64,000 nt of DNA from assembly GCA_030704225.1 (NCBI GenBank), contig CP131915.1:3534001-3598000 (forward strand). Direction: 5' to 3'. The position numbers and the translations under genes were made by a program. The notes under the pieces are model-generated. The model was not told the DNA's origin. It did not search any database and was given only the letters and a program-made list of their open reading frames with translations. Below are positions 17,815-26,371 of this stretch, in pieces. This stretch comes from Kosakonia sp. H02 (GTDB lineage: Bacteria; Pseudomonadota; Gammaproteobacteria; Enterobacterales; Enterobacteriaceae). Every line of letters begins with the position of its first letter. Position 1 is the first letter of the stretch.

Positions 17815-18723
17815 TTAGAAATATCCCTGACGTTTTTTCAGCTCCATGGAGCCGGCCTGGTCGCGGTCAATCACGCGGCCCTGACGTTCACTGGTGGTGG
17901 AAACCAGCATCTCTTCGATAATTTCCGGCAGCGTCTGCGCACTGGATTCCACAGCGCCGGTCAGCGGCCAGCAGCCGAGGGTACGAAAACGCACCATCCG
18001 CTTTTCAATCACTTCACCCGGTTGCAGGTCTATACGGTCGTCGTCGATCATCATCAGCATACCGTCGCGCTTCAGTACCGGGCGCTCGGCGGCGAGGTAC
18101 AGCGGAACGATGTCGATATTTTCCAGGAAGATATACTGCCAGATATCCAGTTCGGTCCAGTTCGACAGCGGGAAGACGCGAATGCTTTCGCCTTTGTTAA
18201 TCTGGCCGTTGTAGTTGTGCCACAGCTCCGGGCGCTGGTTTTTCGGATCCCAGCGGTGGAAACGGTCGCGGAACGAGTAGATACGCTCTTTAGCGCGTGA
18301 TTTCTCTTCATCACGGCGCGCGCCGCCGAAAGCCGCGTCAAAACCGTATTTGTTCAGCGCCTGTTTCAGCCCTTCGGTTTTCATAATATCGGTGTGTTTG
18401 GCGCTGCCGTGCACGAACGGGTTGATGCCCATCGCCACCCCTTCCGGGTTTTTATGCACCAGCAGTTCACAGCCGTAGGCTTTAGCGGTACGGTCACGGA
18501 ATTCATACATCTCACGGAATTTCCAGCCGGTATCGACATGTAGCAGCGGGAATGGCAGCGTGCCAGGGTAAAAAGCTTTGCGCGCCAGATGCAGCATCAC
18601 GCTGGAATCTTTGCCGATGGAGTACATCATCACCGGGTTGGAAAACTCCGCCGCCACTTCGCGGATGATATGGATGCTTTCCGCCTCCAGTTGTCGCAGG
18701 TGAGTGAGTCGTTTTTGGTCCAT
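17815..18723 (-). CDS. cysD: Sulfate adenylyltransferase subunit 2
   Basis: Catalytic subunit of ATP sulfurylase, forming APS from sulfate and ATP. It is 302 residues, equal to E. coli. The PP-loop YSIGKDSSVMLHL is near residue 34. Two ATGs are possible: the one at 18729 abuts the AAGGA ribosome site with no spacer, whereas 18723 has a six-base spacer and matches the family start MDQ-x-RLTHLRQLEAES, so 18723 is chosen. Partner cysN follows. Confidence 0.98.
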   Translation of the reverse strand: MDQKRLTHLRQLEAESIHIIREVAAEFSNPVMMYSIGKDSSVMLHLARKAFYPGTLPFPLLHVDTGWKFREMYEFRDRTAKAYGCELLVHKNPEGVAMGINPFVHGSAKHTDIMKTEGLKQALNKYGFDAAFGGARRDEEKSRAKERIYSFRDRFHRWDPKNQRPELWHNYNGQINKGESIRVFPLSNWTELDIWQYIFLENIDIVPLYLAAERPVLKRDGMLMMIDDDRIDLQPGEVIEKRMVRFRTLGCWPLTGAVESSAQTLPEIIEEMLVSTTSERQGRVIDRDQAGSMELKKRQGYF

Positions 18724-18732
18724 ATCCATTCC

Positions 18733-20148
18733 TTAAGCCAGATTAATCACGGCAGCGTCAAACGCCGCCGTTGCTGTCGTTTGCTGGAACCAGGCAAGTT
18801 CGCGATGAAGCCCAACCACCTCGCCCACCACCAGCAGGGCGGGCATCGGGGCCGCTTTCGCCAGTTCCTCGAGTTGTTCTAATGTGCCGGTGGCAACGTG
18901 CTGATCCGCACGCGTCCCGCGCGAAATCACCGCCACCGCTGTCGTTTTGTCGCGTCCATGGGCAATTAACTGTGCGCTGATTTCCGCCGCCTTCATCGTT
19001 CCCATGTAGATGGCCAGCGTCTGGCGGCTTTGCGCCAGTTGCGCCCAGTCGAAGGGTGCGCTGTCGGCTTTGTAATGGCCGGTGACAAAGGTCACGCTCT
19101 GGGCGAAATCCCGGTGCGTCAGGGGAATGCCCGCATAAGCCGTTGCGCCCGATGCCGCCGTCACGCCCGGCACCACCTGGAAAGGGATCCCGGCAGCGGC
19201 TGCGGCCTGTAACTCTTCACCGCCGCGCCCGAAAATAAACGGATCGCCGCCTTTCAGACGCACCACGGTTTTGCCCTTGTGCGCGGCTTCAACCAACATG
19301 CGGTTGGTCTCGTGCTGCATCACAGAATGGGAGCCAGCGCGTTTGCCGACGCAGATTTTCTGCGCATCGCGGCGGGTCAGTTCCAGCACCTCGTCGCTGA
19401 CCAGATGATCGTAAAACACCACATCGGCCTGCTGAATCACCTGCAAACCCCGTAGCGTCAGCAAACCCGCATCGCCCGGCCCTGCGCCGACGAGGATAAT
19501 TTCCCCGTGGGCCGAGCCTGGCTGTTGCAGTTCGGCTTCCAGCGCTTTTTCGGCACCGGGTTCATCACCGGCGGCCATCAGGCTGGCGAAGCGCCCGCGA
19601 AAAGCACTTTCCCAGAAACGGCGACGCTCATCGGTGGTGCGGCGAAACGCCCTGATGCGTGTACGCCAGCACCCGGCAACATCCGCCATGCGCCCAAGAT
19701 TACCGGGCAATAGCGCTTCAATTTTTTCGCGCAGCAGACGTGCCAGCACCGGCGCGTTACCGCCAGAGGAGATCGCCACCAGCAGCGGGGAGCGATCGAC
19801 AATCGACGGGAAAATAAAGGAGCACAGCGGCTGGTCATCCACCACGTTCACCAGCCGATGACGTGCGTTAGCGGCATCAAACACCCGGCGGTTAAGGGCG
19901 GCATCGTCGGTGGCGGCGATCACCAGAAAAACCGCATCGAGTTGTGATTCGTCAAAAGCAGTTGCCCGCCAGTGAATAGCTTGTTCGTCGGCGAGTTGTT
20001 GTAAGTGCGGTTCCAGTTGTTGCGCGACGACCTGCACATACGCACCCGCACGACGCAAAAAAGTGATTTTGCGCGCGGCGATGTCACCGCCGCCAATGAC
20101 TAATACGGGGCGGTCTTTTACAGCAGCAAATAAAGGCAGGTAATCCAC
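18733..20148 (-). CDS. cysG: Siroheme synthase (multifunctional CysG)
   Basis: Makes siroheme, the cofactor of sulfite and nitrite reductases, from uroporphyrinogen III. The N-terminal half is the dehydrogenase/ferrochelatase (VLVIGGGDIAARK; NVVDD and AISSGG contain the Asp and Ser matching E. coli Asp104 and Ser128). The C-terminal half is the SAM-dependent uroporphyrinogen methyltransferase (VGAGPGDAGLLTLRGL; RLKGGDPFIFGRGGEE; VVPGVTAASG). The GTG at 20148 gives MDYLPLF, aligned with the E. coli start; an earlier GTG at 20163 is possible. In E. coli K-12 cysG lies in the nir operon; here a copy heads cysDNC, tying cofactor supply to sulfate assimilation. It carries a C-terminal extension of about 12 residues. 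Confidence 0.95.
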   Translation of the reverse strand: MDYLPLFAAVKDRPVLVIGGGDIAARKITFLRRAGAYVQVVAQQLEPHLQQLADEQAIHWRATAFDESQLDAVFLVIAATDDAALNRRVFDAANARHRLVNVVDDQPLCSFIFPSIVDRSPLLVAISSGGNAPVLARLLREKIEALLPGNLGRMADVAGCWRTRIRAFRRTTDERRRFWESAFRGRFASLMAAGDEPGAEKALEAELQQPGSAHGEIILVGAGPGDAGLLTLRGLQVIQQADVVFYDHLVSDEVLELTRRDAQKICVGKRAGSHSVMQHETNRMLVEAAHKGKTVVRLKGGDPFIFGRGGEELQAAAAAGIPFQVVPGVTAASGATAYAGIPLTHRDFAQSVTFVTGHYKADSAPFDWAQLAQSRQTLAIYMGTMKAAEISAQLIAHGRDKTTAVAVISRGTRADQHVATGTLEQLEELAKAAPMPALLVVGEVVGLHRELAWFQQTTATAAFDAAVINLA

Positions 20149-20384
20149 AACGCAGTAACTCACTCACAGCCAGCAATAGAGGGACTATAGGGGGCGCTTT
20201 AGAACGAATGAAATTACGAATTGGAATGAGTAGTTCCGCAAAGGAATAACGTCTGTGCAAAGCAAATACCAAAAAGTGCTTAACGTGAGACTTTTCGTAA
20301 GGTTAAGAACAAATGAAATTGTGTAAAGCCGGTCACAGTTTCATACTAAGCGCGTTAAAAATCTTGCTGCATAAAGGACTCCCT

Positions 20385-21407
20385 ATGTTTTCCGCATTGC
20401 GCCTCCGTACCGCTGCCCTGGCGCTCGGCGTATGCTTTATCCTTCCGGCTGATGCCCGCCCTTCCCAACCCGGTGACTTTGCAAGCGAACAGGCGCGACA
20501 TATTGCCACGCTGTTTCCTGGCCGTATGACGGGCACGCCCGCCGAAATGCTCAGCGCAGATTATGTGCAGCAGCAGTTTGAACAGATGGGTTATCAGAGC
20601 GATATCCGCAAGTTCAAAACCCGCTATCGCTACAGCACAAAAGATAACCAGCAGAACTGGCAAAATGTGACTGGCAGTACGGTGATTGCCGCCCATGAGG
20701 GCAAACTGGCGCAGCAAATTATTATTATGGCGCATCTGGATACCTACGCGCCGCACAGCGATGCAGATGTCGACAATAATCTTGGCGGTTTAACGCTTCA
20801 GGGGATCGATGATAATGCCGCCGCAATCGGCGTGATGCTGGAGTTAGCGCAGGCGCTGAAAGCGGTGCCGACGGAGTACAGCATTCGCTTTGTGGCGACC
20901 AGCGGCGAAGAGGAAGGCCAGCTTGGTGCAGAAAGTTTCCTGAACCGGATGAGCGAAAAAGAGCGCAAGAATACGCTGTTGGTTATCAATATGAATAACC
21001 TGATCGTCGGCGACAAACTCTACTTTAATAGCGGTAAAAATACCCCGGCGTCGGTGCGTAAGCTGACGCGGGATCGCGCGCTGACGATTGCCCGCTCACA
21101 CGGGATCCAGACCAATACCGCCAGTAATGTCCACTGTTGTAACGACGCCGACGTGTTTGATAAGGCGATGATCCCGGTGCTGTCGGTGGAAGCCACTAAC
21201 TGGACACTGGGCAAGAAAGACGGTACACAGCAGCGGGCAAAATCGAAAGCGTTCCCGGACGGGGTGAGCTACCACAATGCGCGCCTCGATAACCAACAGT
21301 ACATCGACAAAACGTTGCCCGGCCGTATTGAACGCCGCAGCCGCGATGTTATGCGGATTATGCTGCCGTTAGTGAAAGAGTTAGCGAAGGCGGGGAAAAC
21401 AAAATAA
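20385..21407 (+). CDS. iap: Alkaline phosphatase isozyme conversion aminopeptidase Iap
   Basis: Exported M28-family zinc aminopeptidase, known for trimming the N-terminal arginine of alkaline phosphatase. It is 340 residues. The start at 20385 has AAGGA six bases upstream and gives a signal peptide ending PADA; the frame is open to 20313 without similarity. Metal-site segments are visible: MAHLDTYAP, QGIDDNAAA and SGEEEGQ. In E. coli K-12 this gene is followed by a CRISPR array; here a REP pair and rlmM follow, with no array. It is divergent from cysG. Confidence 0.95.
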   Translation: MFSALRLRTAALALGVCFILPADARPSQPGDFASEQARHIATLFPGRMTGTPAEMLSADYVQQQFEQMGYQSDIRKFKTRYRYSTKDNQQNWQNVTGSTVIAAHEGKLAQQIIIMAHLDTYAPHSDADVDNNLGGLTLQGIDDNAAAIGVMLELAQALKAVPTEYSIRFVATSGEEEGQLGAESFLNRMSEKERKNTLLVINMNNLIVGDKLYFNSGKNTPASVRKLTRDRALTIARSHGIQTNTASNVHCCNDADVFDKAMIPVLSVEATNWTLGKKDGTQQRAKSKAFPDGVSYHNARLDNQQYIDKTLPGRIERRSRDVMRIMLPLVKELAKAGKTK

Positions 21408-21408
21408 G

Positions 21409-21491
21409 CGCCGGATGGCGGCTACGCCTTATTCGGCCTACAAGATCGGCAAAATCTCTGTAGGCCTGATAAGCGAAGCGCCATCAGGCAT
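21409..21491. repeat. REP pair (BIME) between iap and rlmM
   Basis: Two REP units in inverted orientation: GCCGGATGGCGGCTACGCCT with TTATTCGGCCTAC at 21410-21442, and the reverse type TGTAGGCCTGATAAGCGAAG with CGCCATCAGGC at 21459-21490. Such elements sit between convergent genes and stabilise mRNA 3' ends. Confidence 0.9.
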
Positions 21492-21496
21492 CAGTC

Positions 21497-22597
21497 TTAA
21501 CGCTCGTCCCTGCGCCCACCTACCGCCGCCCACATTCTGCGAACGTGCACCGTCACCTCTTCGCGATCGTGATAGAGCTGACGCGCCTGGATCTGCGCGG
21601 CAATGCCATGCTCATCCAGTTGAGCCTGGATATACGCCAGGTTGTTTGACACCTCTTCGTAGCGTTTTTTCATCGGCAATTTGAGGTTAAAAATGGTTTC
21701 GCGACACCAGCCTTCTGTCAGCCACTGCGCCATCAACGCCGCGACTTTCGCCGGTTTTTCCACCATATCGCACACCATCCACGAGATGTTGTTGCGGTTC
21801 GGTTTGTAGCGGAAACCATCTTCGCGCAACCAGGTGACCTGTCCGGTATCCATCAGGCTTTGCGCCATCGGGCCGTTATCTACCGAATAGACCCACATGT
21901 TGCGTTTCACTAATTGGTAGGTCCAGCCCCCAGGACATGCGCCCAGATCGACGGCATACATGCCATTCGCCAGGCGCTCATCCCACTCATCTTCCGGAAT
22001 AAAGATATGGAACGCCTCTTCCAGTTTCAGCGTCGAGCGGCTCGGCGCATCGGACGGGAATTTCAGGCGCGGAATGCCCATATAGAACGGCGAATTATTG
22101 TTGGTGTAGGAATAGCCGGTGTAACAGCAGCCCGGCGCAATAAAGAACACATGCACCACCGGGCGTTTTGGCGTATCACTGCGGGCCAGCACACCCGCTT
22201 CACGTAGCGCACTACGCAGCGGAACGGTGAACTTGCGGCAGAACTTCATCAGCTCTTTGCTTTCGTTGGTATCCGCCACTTCCACACGCAGATCGCCGCC
22301 CTTCTCTACCACGCCTTGCAGCATGCCGACGATGGGCGTGATCCTGTCTTCCTGCGGCAAATCGCGCAGCAGTTCGCCAACAACGAACATCTGGCGGGCG
22401 AAAATTAACGAGCTAAACGGCAACTCGCGCGCCAGCTTGTCTGCGTCGTCTTCCTGATAGCACTCAAAAATGACATAGCCCGCGTTCTCTTTCACACGGG
22501 CAAAACCGAACACATTCTGGCGTCCGGCTTTATCGGTAATCTCCGCGGCACACTCTTTCTCAAACCCCGGGCGGCACAGCAAAACCACTTTATTCAT
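21497..22597 (-). CDS. rlmM: 23S rRNA 2'-O-ribose methyltransferase RlmM
   Basis: SAM-dependent enzyme that methylates C2498 of 23S rRNA. It is 366 residues, the E. coli length, with an N-terminal THUMP-like region and a Rossmann methyltransferase domain: AVDLGACPGGWTYQLV binds SAM, and the K-D-K-E type catalytic set is spread over the domain (SWMVCDMVEKP; FNLKLPMKKRYEE). The start at 22597 (MNKVVLLCRPGFEKECAAE) overlaps the ygdD stop by eight bases, so the genes are coupled. Confidence 0.97.
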   Translation of the reverse strand: MNKVVLLCRPGFEKECAAEITDKAGRQNVFGFARVKENAGYVIFECYQEDDADKLARELPFSSLIFARQMFVVGELLRDLPQEDRITPIVGMLQGVVEKGGDLRVEVADTNESKELMKFCRKFTVPLRSALREAGVLARSDTPKRPVVHVFFIAPGCCYTGYSYTNNNSPFYMGIPRLKFPSDAPSRSTLKLEEAFHIFIPEDEWDERLANGMYAVDLGACPGGWTYQLVKRNMWVYSVDNGPMAQSLMDTGQVTWLREDGFRYKPNRNNISWMVCDMVEKPAKVAALMAQWLTEGWCRETIFNLKLPMKKRYEEVSNNLAYIQAQLDEHGIAAQIQARQLYHDREEVTVHVRRMWAAVGGRRDER

Positions 22598-22985
22598 GAA
22601 CAACGCCCCTACGTTTCAGACGAATTGCACCAACTAACATTAATGCCCAGCCGATTAAAAAGCATACGCCACCGACCGGAGTAACAAACGCCCACAAGCG
22701 TAAATGGGAGAGCGCCAGGCAGTACAGGCTGCCGCTAAACAGCACGGTGCCGAGCGCCAGAAAAACACTGCTCCAGTAAAACCAGATGCTGATGCGGCGC
22801 TGCATCGCAACCGCCAGACCAAACACCGCTAAGGTGTGGAATGCCTGATATTCGAGGCCGGTCTGGATCCAGCTCATCTCCTGTACACCTAAGGATTTAC
22901 TGAGAATATGTGCGCCGAAAGCGCCCAGCGCGACAAAGATAAAACCGCTTATTGCGGCGAAAATCAGCATAAAACGGCTGGTCAT
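22590..22985 (-). CDS. ygdD: YgdD, DUF423 inner-membrane protein
   Basis: A 131-residue inner-membrane protein with four hydrophobic segments and the DUF423 signature FVALGAFGAHILSKSLG near the N-terminus, then QYAFHT-like GLEYQAFHTLAVF and SGSLYCLAL. Function unknown in the family. Conserved position between gcvA and rlmM, with an eight-base overlap into rlmM. Confidence 0.95.
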   Translation of the reverse strand: MTSRFMLIFAAISGFIFVALGAFGAHILSKSLGVQEMSWIQTGLEYQAFHTLAVFGLAVAMQRRISIWFYWSSVFLALGTVLFSGSLYCLALSHLRLWAFVTPVGGVCFLIGWALMLVGAIRLKRRGVVHE

Positions 22986-23026
22986 GTGAGTACCCTAAAA
23001 AGTCATACGCGCCCTGTGCGCGCGAA

Positions 23027-23941
23027 TTATTGTTCGTAACGGAAACGGAATTTTTCCTGTTCGCTTGCCGCTTTGGCCAGAATCCACTGACGAAAGGCGG
23101 CTATTTTACCCAGTTCTGCCTGGCTGTCATGACAAACCAGATAAAACGCATTCTTGCTGACCAGAACATCGTTAAATGGGCAGACCAGGCGGCCTGCTTC
23201 AATTTCGGACTGTGCCATCACATTGTTGGCCAGCGCGATCCCCTGTCCGTGGATTGCCGCCTGTAACACCATAGAGCTATGGCTAAAGATGGGTCCCTGC
23301 TGAACGTTAAGCGTAAGACCTAATTGCCGGGTATAAGTTTGCCAGTCACGGCGCGAAGCGTCGTGCAATAACGTGTGGTGCGCCAGATCTGCGGGTGTTT
23401 TCAGCGCCTTATCCCCGGTGAGTAATAAAGGAGAGCAGACCGGCAGCAGATATTCCGCGTACAATTTTTCGACGCGCAGCCCCGGCCAGTTGCCGCGGCC
23501 GTAGAAAATCGCCACGTCGACATCGTCAGCCAGTTTATCCTCTTCCCGATCGACAGCCTGGATACGCACGTCGATCCCCGGATAAGCTGAGTTAAAGCTG
23601 GAAAGCCTCGGCACCAGCCATTGAATGGCAAAACTGGGCAATAAACTGACGGTGAGCGCCCCTTTGGCACTGCGCGCCTGGAGTTTGCGCGTTGCCTCAT
23701 TGAGCTGGGAAAATATCTCTTTGATATCCTGAAAATAACTTTGACCTTCCTCGGTGAGCAGCAGCGAACGGTTGCGTCGGCGGAAGAGTTTCAGGCCGAG
23801 AAAATCCTCGAGAGACTTGATTTGATGGCTTACTGCGGCTTGCGTCACAAAAAGCTCATCGGCAGCGCGAGTAAAGCTTAAATGGCGAGCAGCGGCATCA
23901 AAAACACGTAATGCGTTCAGGGGTGGTAATCGCTTGGACAT
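23027..23941 (-). CDS. gcvA: GcvA, LysR-type regulator of glycine cleavage
   Basis: Activates gcvTHP and the sRNA gcvB when glycine is present and, with GcvR, represses when it is absent. It is 304 residues (E. coli 305). The LysR helix-turn-helix is in residues 6-65 (HLSFTRAADELFVTQAAVSHQIKSLE, split here only by description), followed by the ligand-binding domain. The start at 23941 (MSKRLPPLNAL) matches the family; the open frame extends to 23968. It is divergent from gcvB, its classical target, 128 bp away. Confidence 0.97.
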   Translation of the reverse strand: MSKRLPPLNALRVFDAAARHLSFTRAADELFVTQAAVSHQIKSLEDFLGLKLFRRRNRSLLLTEEGQSYFQDIKEIFSQLNEATRKLQARSAKGALTVSLLPSFAIQWLVPRLSSFNSAYPGIDVRIQAVDREEDKLADDVDVAIFYGRGNWPGLRVEKLYAEYLLPVCSPLLLTGDKALKTPADLAHHTLLHDASRRDWQTYTRQLGLTLNVQQGPIFSHSSMVLQAAIHGQGIALANNVMAQSEIEAGRLVCPFNDVLVSKNAFYLVCHDSQAELGKIAAFRQWILAKAASEQEKFRFRYEQ

Positions 23942-24034
23942 GGTTATCAGGCTTAGATGTAAAGGCAATTTAACAAACAGGAAACAGCAGTTAACCTATT
24001 AGTTTTTTTTATCTGAGCCATTATAAATTGTCCG

Positions 24035-24063
24035 TTGAGCTTCTACCAGCAAATACCTATAGT
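24035..24063 (+). promoter_or_regulatory. gcvB promoter
   Basis: A -35 TTGAGC at 24035-24040 and -10 TATAGT at 24058-24063 are separated by exactly 17 bp, and the -10 ends seven bases before the gcvB 5' end. GcvA sites would lie upstream, between gcvA and this promoter. Confidence 0.8.
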
Positions 24064-24069
24064 GGCGGC

Positions 24070-24276
24070 ACTTCCTGAGCCGGAACGAAAAGCGTGTTTG
24101 GAATGAGAGTTCTGAAGGGCTTTTGGCTTACGGTTGTGATGTTGTGTTGTTGTGTTTGCAAATTGGTCTGCTTTTCAGACCCCGGTAGCAACGCTACCCC
24201 TTTTTCACTTCCTGTACATTTACCCTGTCTGTCCATAGTGATTAATGTAGCACCGCGAATTGCGGTGCTTTTTTTT
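24070..24276 (+). ncRNA. gcvB: GcvB small regulatory RNA
   Basis: Hfq-dependent sRNA that represses many amino-acid and peptide transporter mRNAs. The 5' end ACTTCCTGAGCCGGAACGAA and the 3' half are nearly identical to E. coli GcvB. The G/U-rich R1 seed region (repeated TTGTGTTG motifs) is at about 24133-24160, and a second conserved part (CACTTCCTGTACATTTACCC) is near 24207-24226. It ends in a terminator, GCACCGC-gaatt-GCGGTGC plus eight T. The main differences from E. coli are in the 5' hairpin at about 24090-24115. Encoded divergently from gcvA, as elsewhere. Confidence 0.97.
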
Positions 24277-24291
24277 ACCCGGCACCCAGGA

Positions 24292-24519
24292 TTATTTCTC
24301 CAGAGCGACCATCTCTTTCACGTCGGAACGGTTAATCTGCTGCTTATTACCGTTGGCGTCTTTGTATGAAATCATACCGGTCTGGTCATCGGTTTTCGGC
24401 TTACCTTCAGAAACAATCGTCCGGCCATCGTTGGTGTGCAACGCATAGTTCGGACCGGAACAGGCGCTCAGGGCAAAAGCTAACGTACAGGCAGAAATAA
24501 TTGCGGCAGTCTTCTTCAT
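24292..24519 (-). CDS. ygdI: YgdI, DUF903 lipoprotein
   Basis: A 75-residue lipoprotein of unknown function. The signal peptide ends with the lipobox LSAC, Cys20 being the modified residue. The mature part has the DUF903 SH3-like sequence (HTNDGRTIVSEGKP and GMISYKDANGNKQQINRSDV). The ATG at 24519 has AAGGAGAAG upstream. A related protein, YgdR, is encoded at 52645-52863. Confidence 0.94.
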   Translation of the reverse strand: MKKTAAIISACTLAFALSACSGPNYALHTNDGRTIVSEGKPKTDDQTGMISYKDANGNKQQINRSDVKEMVALEK

Positions 24520-24716
24520 CTTCTTCTCCTTGCTTTTGGCAATTAATGCTGTGAAATACTCTTCCTGGAAGAGTCTCGAACACTTACCTAACACTATTCA
24601 GCATAACCTGCTTACATCCCTTTGCCAGTACAAACAGATAATTCCGATGGTTATCAACCTCCTTGCTACAACGTAAAAATTGCGCGACGATCGTCGGCCT
24701 ACAGATGAGGATGAGT

Positions 24717-25922
24717 ATGAACGCATTTAACCCATCACAGTTTCGTGCCCAGTTTCCGGCGCTCGCCGATGCGGGTGTTTATCTCGACAGTGCCGCCACG
24801 GCGTTAAAACCCCAGACCGTGATTGACGCCACACAACAGTTCTACAGCCTGAGCGCAGGCAATGTGCACCGCAGCCAGTTTGCCCAGGCACAACAGCTCA
24901 CCGCGCGTTATGAAGCCGCGCGCGAACAGGTTGCCGCCCTGCTTAATGCCCCTTCCGGCAAAAATATTGTCTGGACGCGCGGCACCACCGAAGCCATCAA
25001 TATGGTCGCCCAATGTTATGCCCGACCACGTTTACAGCCCGACGATGAAATCATTGTGAGCGAAGCGGAACATCACGCGAACCTGGTGCCGTGGCTGATG
25101 GTGGCAGAGCAAACCGGCGCGCGGGTGGTGAAATTGCCGCTCGGTGCCGATCGCCTGCCGGATCTTAACCAGTTGCCGCAGTTGATCACTGCGCGCAGCC
25201 GTATTCTCGCGCTGGGGCAAATGTCCAATGTCACCGGCGGCTGCCCGGATCTCGACAAAGCCATTACGCTTGCCCATGCGGCGGGCATGGTGGTGATGGT
25301 CGATGGCGCACAAGGCGTGGTGCATTTCCCGGCCAATGTGCAGCGTCTGGATATCGATTTCTATGCGTTCTCCGGCCATAAACTCTACGGGCCAAACGGC
25401 ATCGGCGCGCTGTATGGCAAAGCGGAATTGCTGAACGCGATGTCGCCGTGGCTTGGCGGCGGCAAGATGATCACCGAAGTCACCTTCGACGGCTTCACCA
25501 CGCAGCCGGTGCCTTACAAGCTGGAAGCCGGGACACCGAATGTGGCGGGCGTGATTGGTTTAAGCGCCGCGCTCGAGTGGCTCGAAACGCTTGATACCGC
25601 GCAGGCAGAGAGCTACAGCCGCGGGCTGGCAACGCTTGCCGAGGAGCAACTGGCGAAGCGCCCTGGTTTTCGTTCTTTCCGCTGCCAGGACTCCAGCCTG
25701 CTGGCCTTTGATTTTGATGGGGTTCATCACAGCGATATGGTGACGCTGCTCGCCGGTTATGGCATCGCGCTGCGCGCCGGTCAGCACTGCGCACAGCCAC
25801 TGCTGGCGGCGCTTGGCGTCAGCGGCACGTTGCGGACTTCATTTGCACCCTATAATACTCAACAGGATGTCGACGCGCTGGTGAACGCCGTTGACCGCGC
25901 CCTGGAACTATTGGTGGATTAA
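24717..25922 (+). CDS. csdA: Cysteine desulfurase CsdA
   Basis: PLP enzyme that takes sulfur from cysteine and passes the persulfide to CsdE. It is 401 residues, as in E. coli. The PLP lysine is in FSGHKLYGPNG and the catalytic Cys is in RAGQHCAQPLL (about residue 358). The start ATG at 24717 has GAGG seven bases upstream; ATG 24711 is an alternative. The stop overlaps the csdE start by one base (TAATG), so the sulfur donor and acceptor are translated together. Confidence 0.97.
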   Translation: MNAFNPSQFRAQFPALADAGVYLDSAATALKPQTVIDATQQFYSLSAGNVHRSQFAQAQQLTARYEAAREQVAALLNAPSGKNIVWTRGTTEAINMVAQCYARPRLQPDDEIIVSEAEHHANLVPWLMVAEQTGARVVKLPLGADRLPDLNQLPQLITARSRILALGQMSNVTGGCPDLDKAITLAHAAGMVVMVDGAQGVVHFPANVQRLDIDFYAFSGHKLYGPNGIGALYGKAELLNAMSPWLGGGKMITEVTFDGFTTQPVPYKLEAGTPNVAGVIGLSAALEWLETLDTAQAESYSRGLATLAEEQLAKRPGFRSFRCQDSSLLAFDFDGVHHSDMVTLLAGYGIALRAGQHCAQPLLAALGVSGTLRTSFAPYNTQQDVDALVNAVDRALELLVD

Positions 25923-26371
25923 TGACAAGCCCTGCTTTCGCCGGACATCCGTTCGGCACCATTGTGACCGCAGAGATACTGCGCCGGAAATTTGGCGCGC
26001 TCAGCGCATGGGAAGAGAAGTACCGTGAGCTTATTTTGCTCGGCAAGCAGTTACCTGCCGCAACAGATGACGTGAAAGCGCAGGCACGGGAGATCCCGGG
26101 CTGCGAAAATCGCGTTTGGCTCGGCTCCACCCTGTCACCAGAAGGAACAATGCATTTCTTTGGCGACAGCGAAGGCCGCATTGTGCGCGGGTTGCTGGCC
26201 GTATTGCTGACTGCCGTGGAAGGCAAGCGCCCGGAAACGCTGGTGGATAACGATCCGCTGGCGCTGTTTGATGAACTGGGTCTGCGTACCCAACTTAGCG
26301 CGTCGCGCGGCCAGGGGCTGGAAGCACTGGCCGCCGCCGTGCAGGAGCAAGCCCGTCAGGCGCTGGCCTGA
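25922..26371 (+). CDS. csdE: Sulfur acceptor CsdE
   Basis: SufE-like protein that accepts persulfide from CsdA at Cys61, seen here in EIPGCENRVWLG exactly at residue 61. It is 149 residues (E. coli 147). It is coupled to csdA by a one-base overlap, and its 3' end overlaps the convergent tcdA by 16 bases. The pair feeds sulfur to TcdA for modification of tRNA t6A to ct6A. Confidence 0.97.
   Translation: MTSPAFAGHPFGTIVTAEILRRKFGALSAWEEKYRELILLGKQLPAATDDVKAQAREIPGCENRVWLGSTLSPEGTMHFFGDSEGRIVRGLLAVLLTAVEGKRPETLVDNDPLALFDELGLRTQLSASRGQGLEALAAAVQEQARQALA

Noticed and set aside
17074..18300. A 408-codon plus-strand open frame
   Set aside because: It is antisense to cysN and cysD, which are unambiguous; long antisense frames are common in GC-rich biased genes.
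20149..20384. Possible CRISPR or cas remnant next to iap
   Set aside because: No direct repeats or cas-like frame is present in the cysG-iap gap or after iap, only promoter-type DNA and a REP pair.
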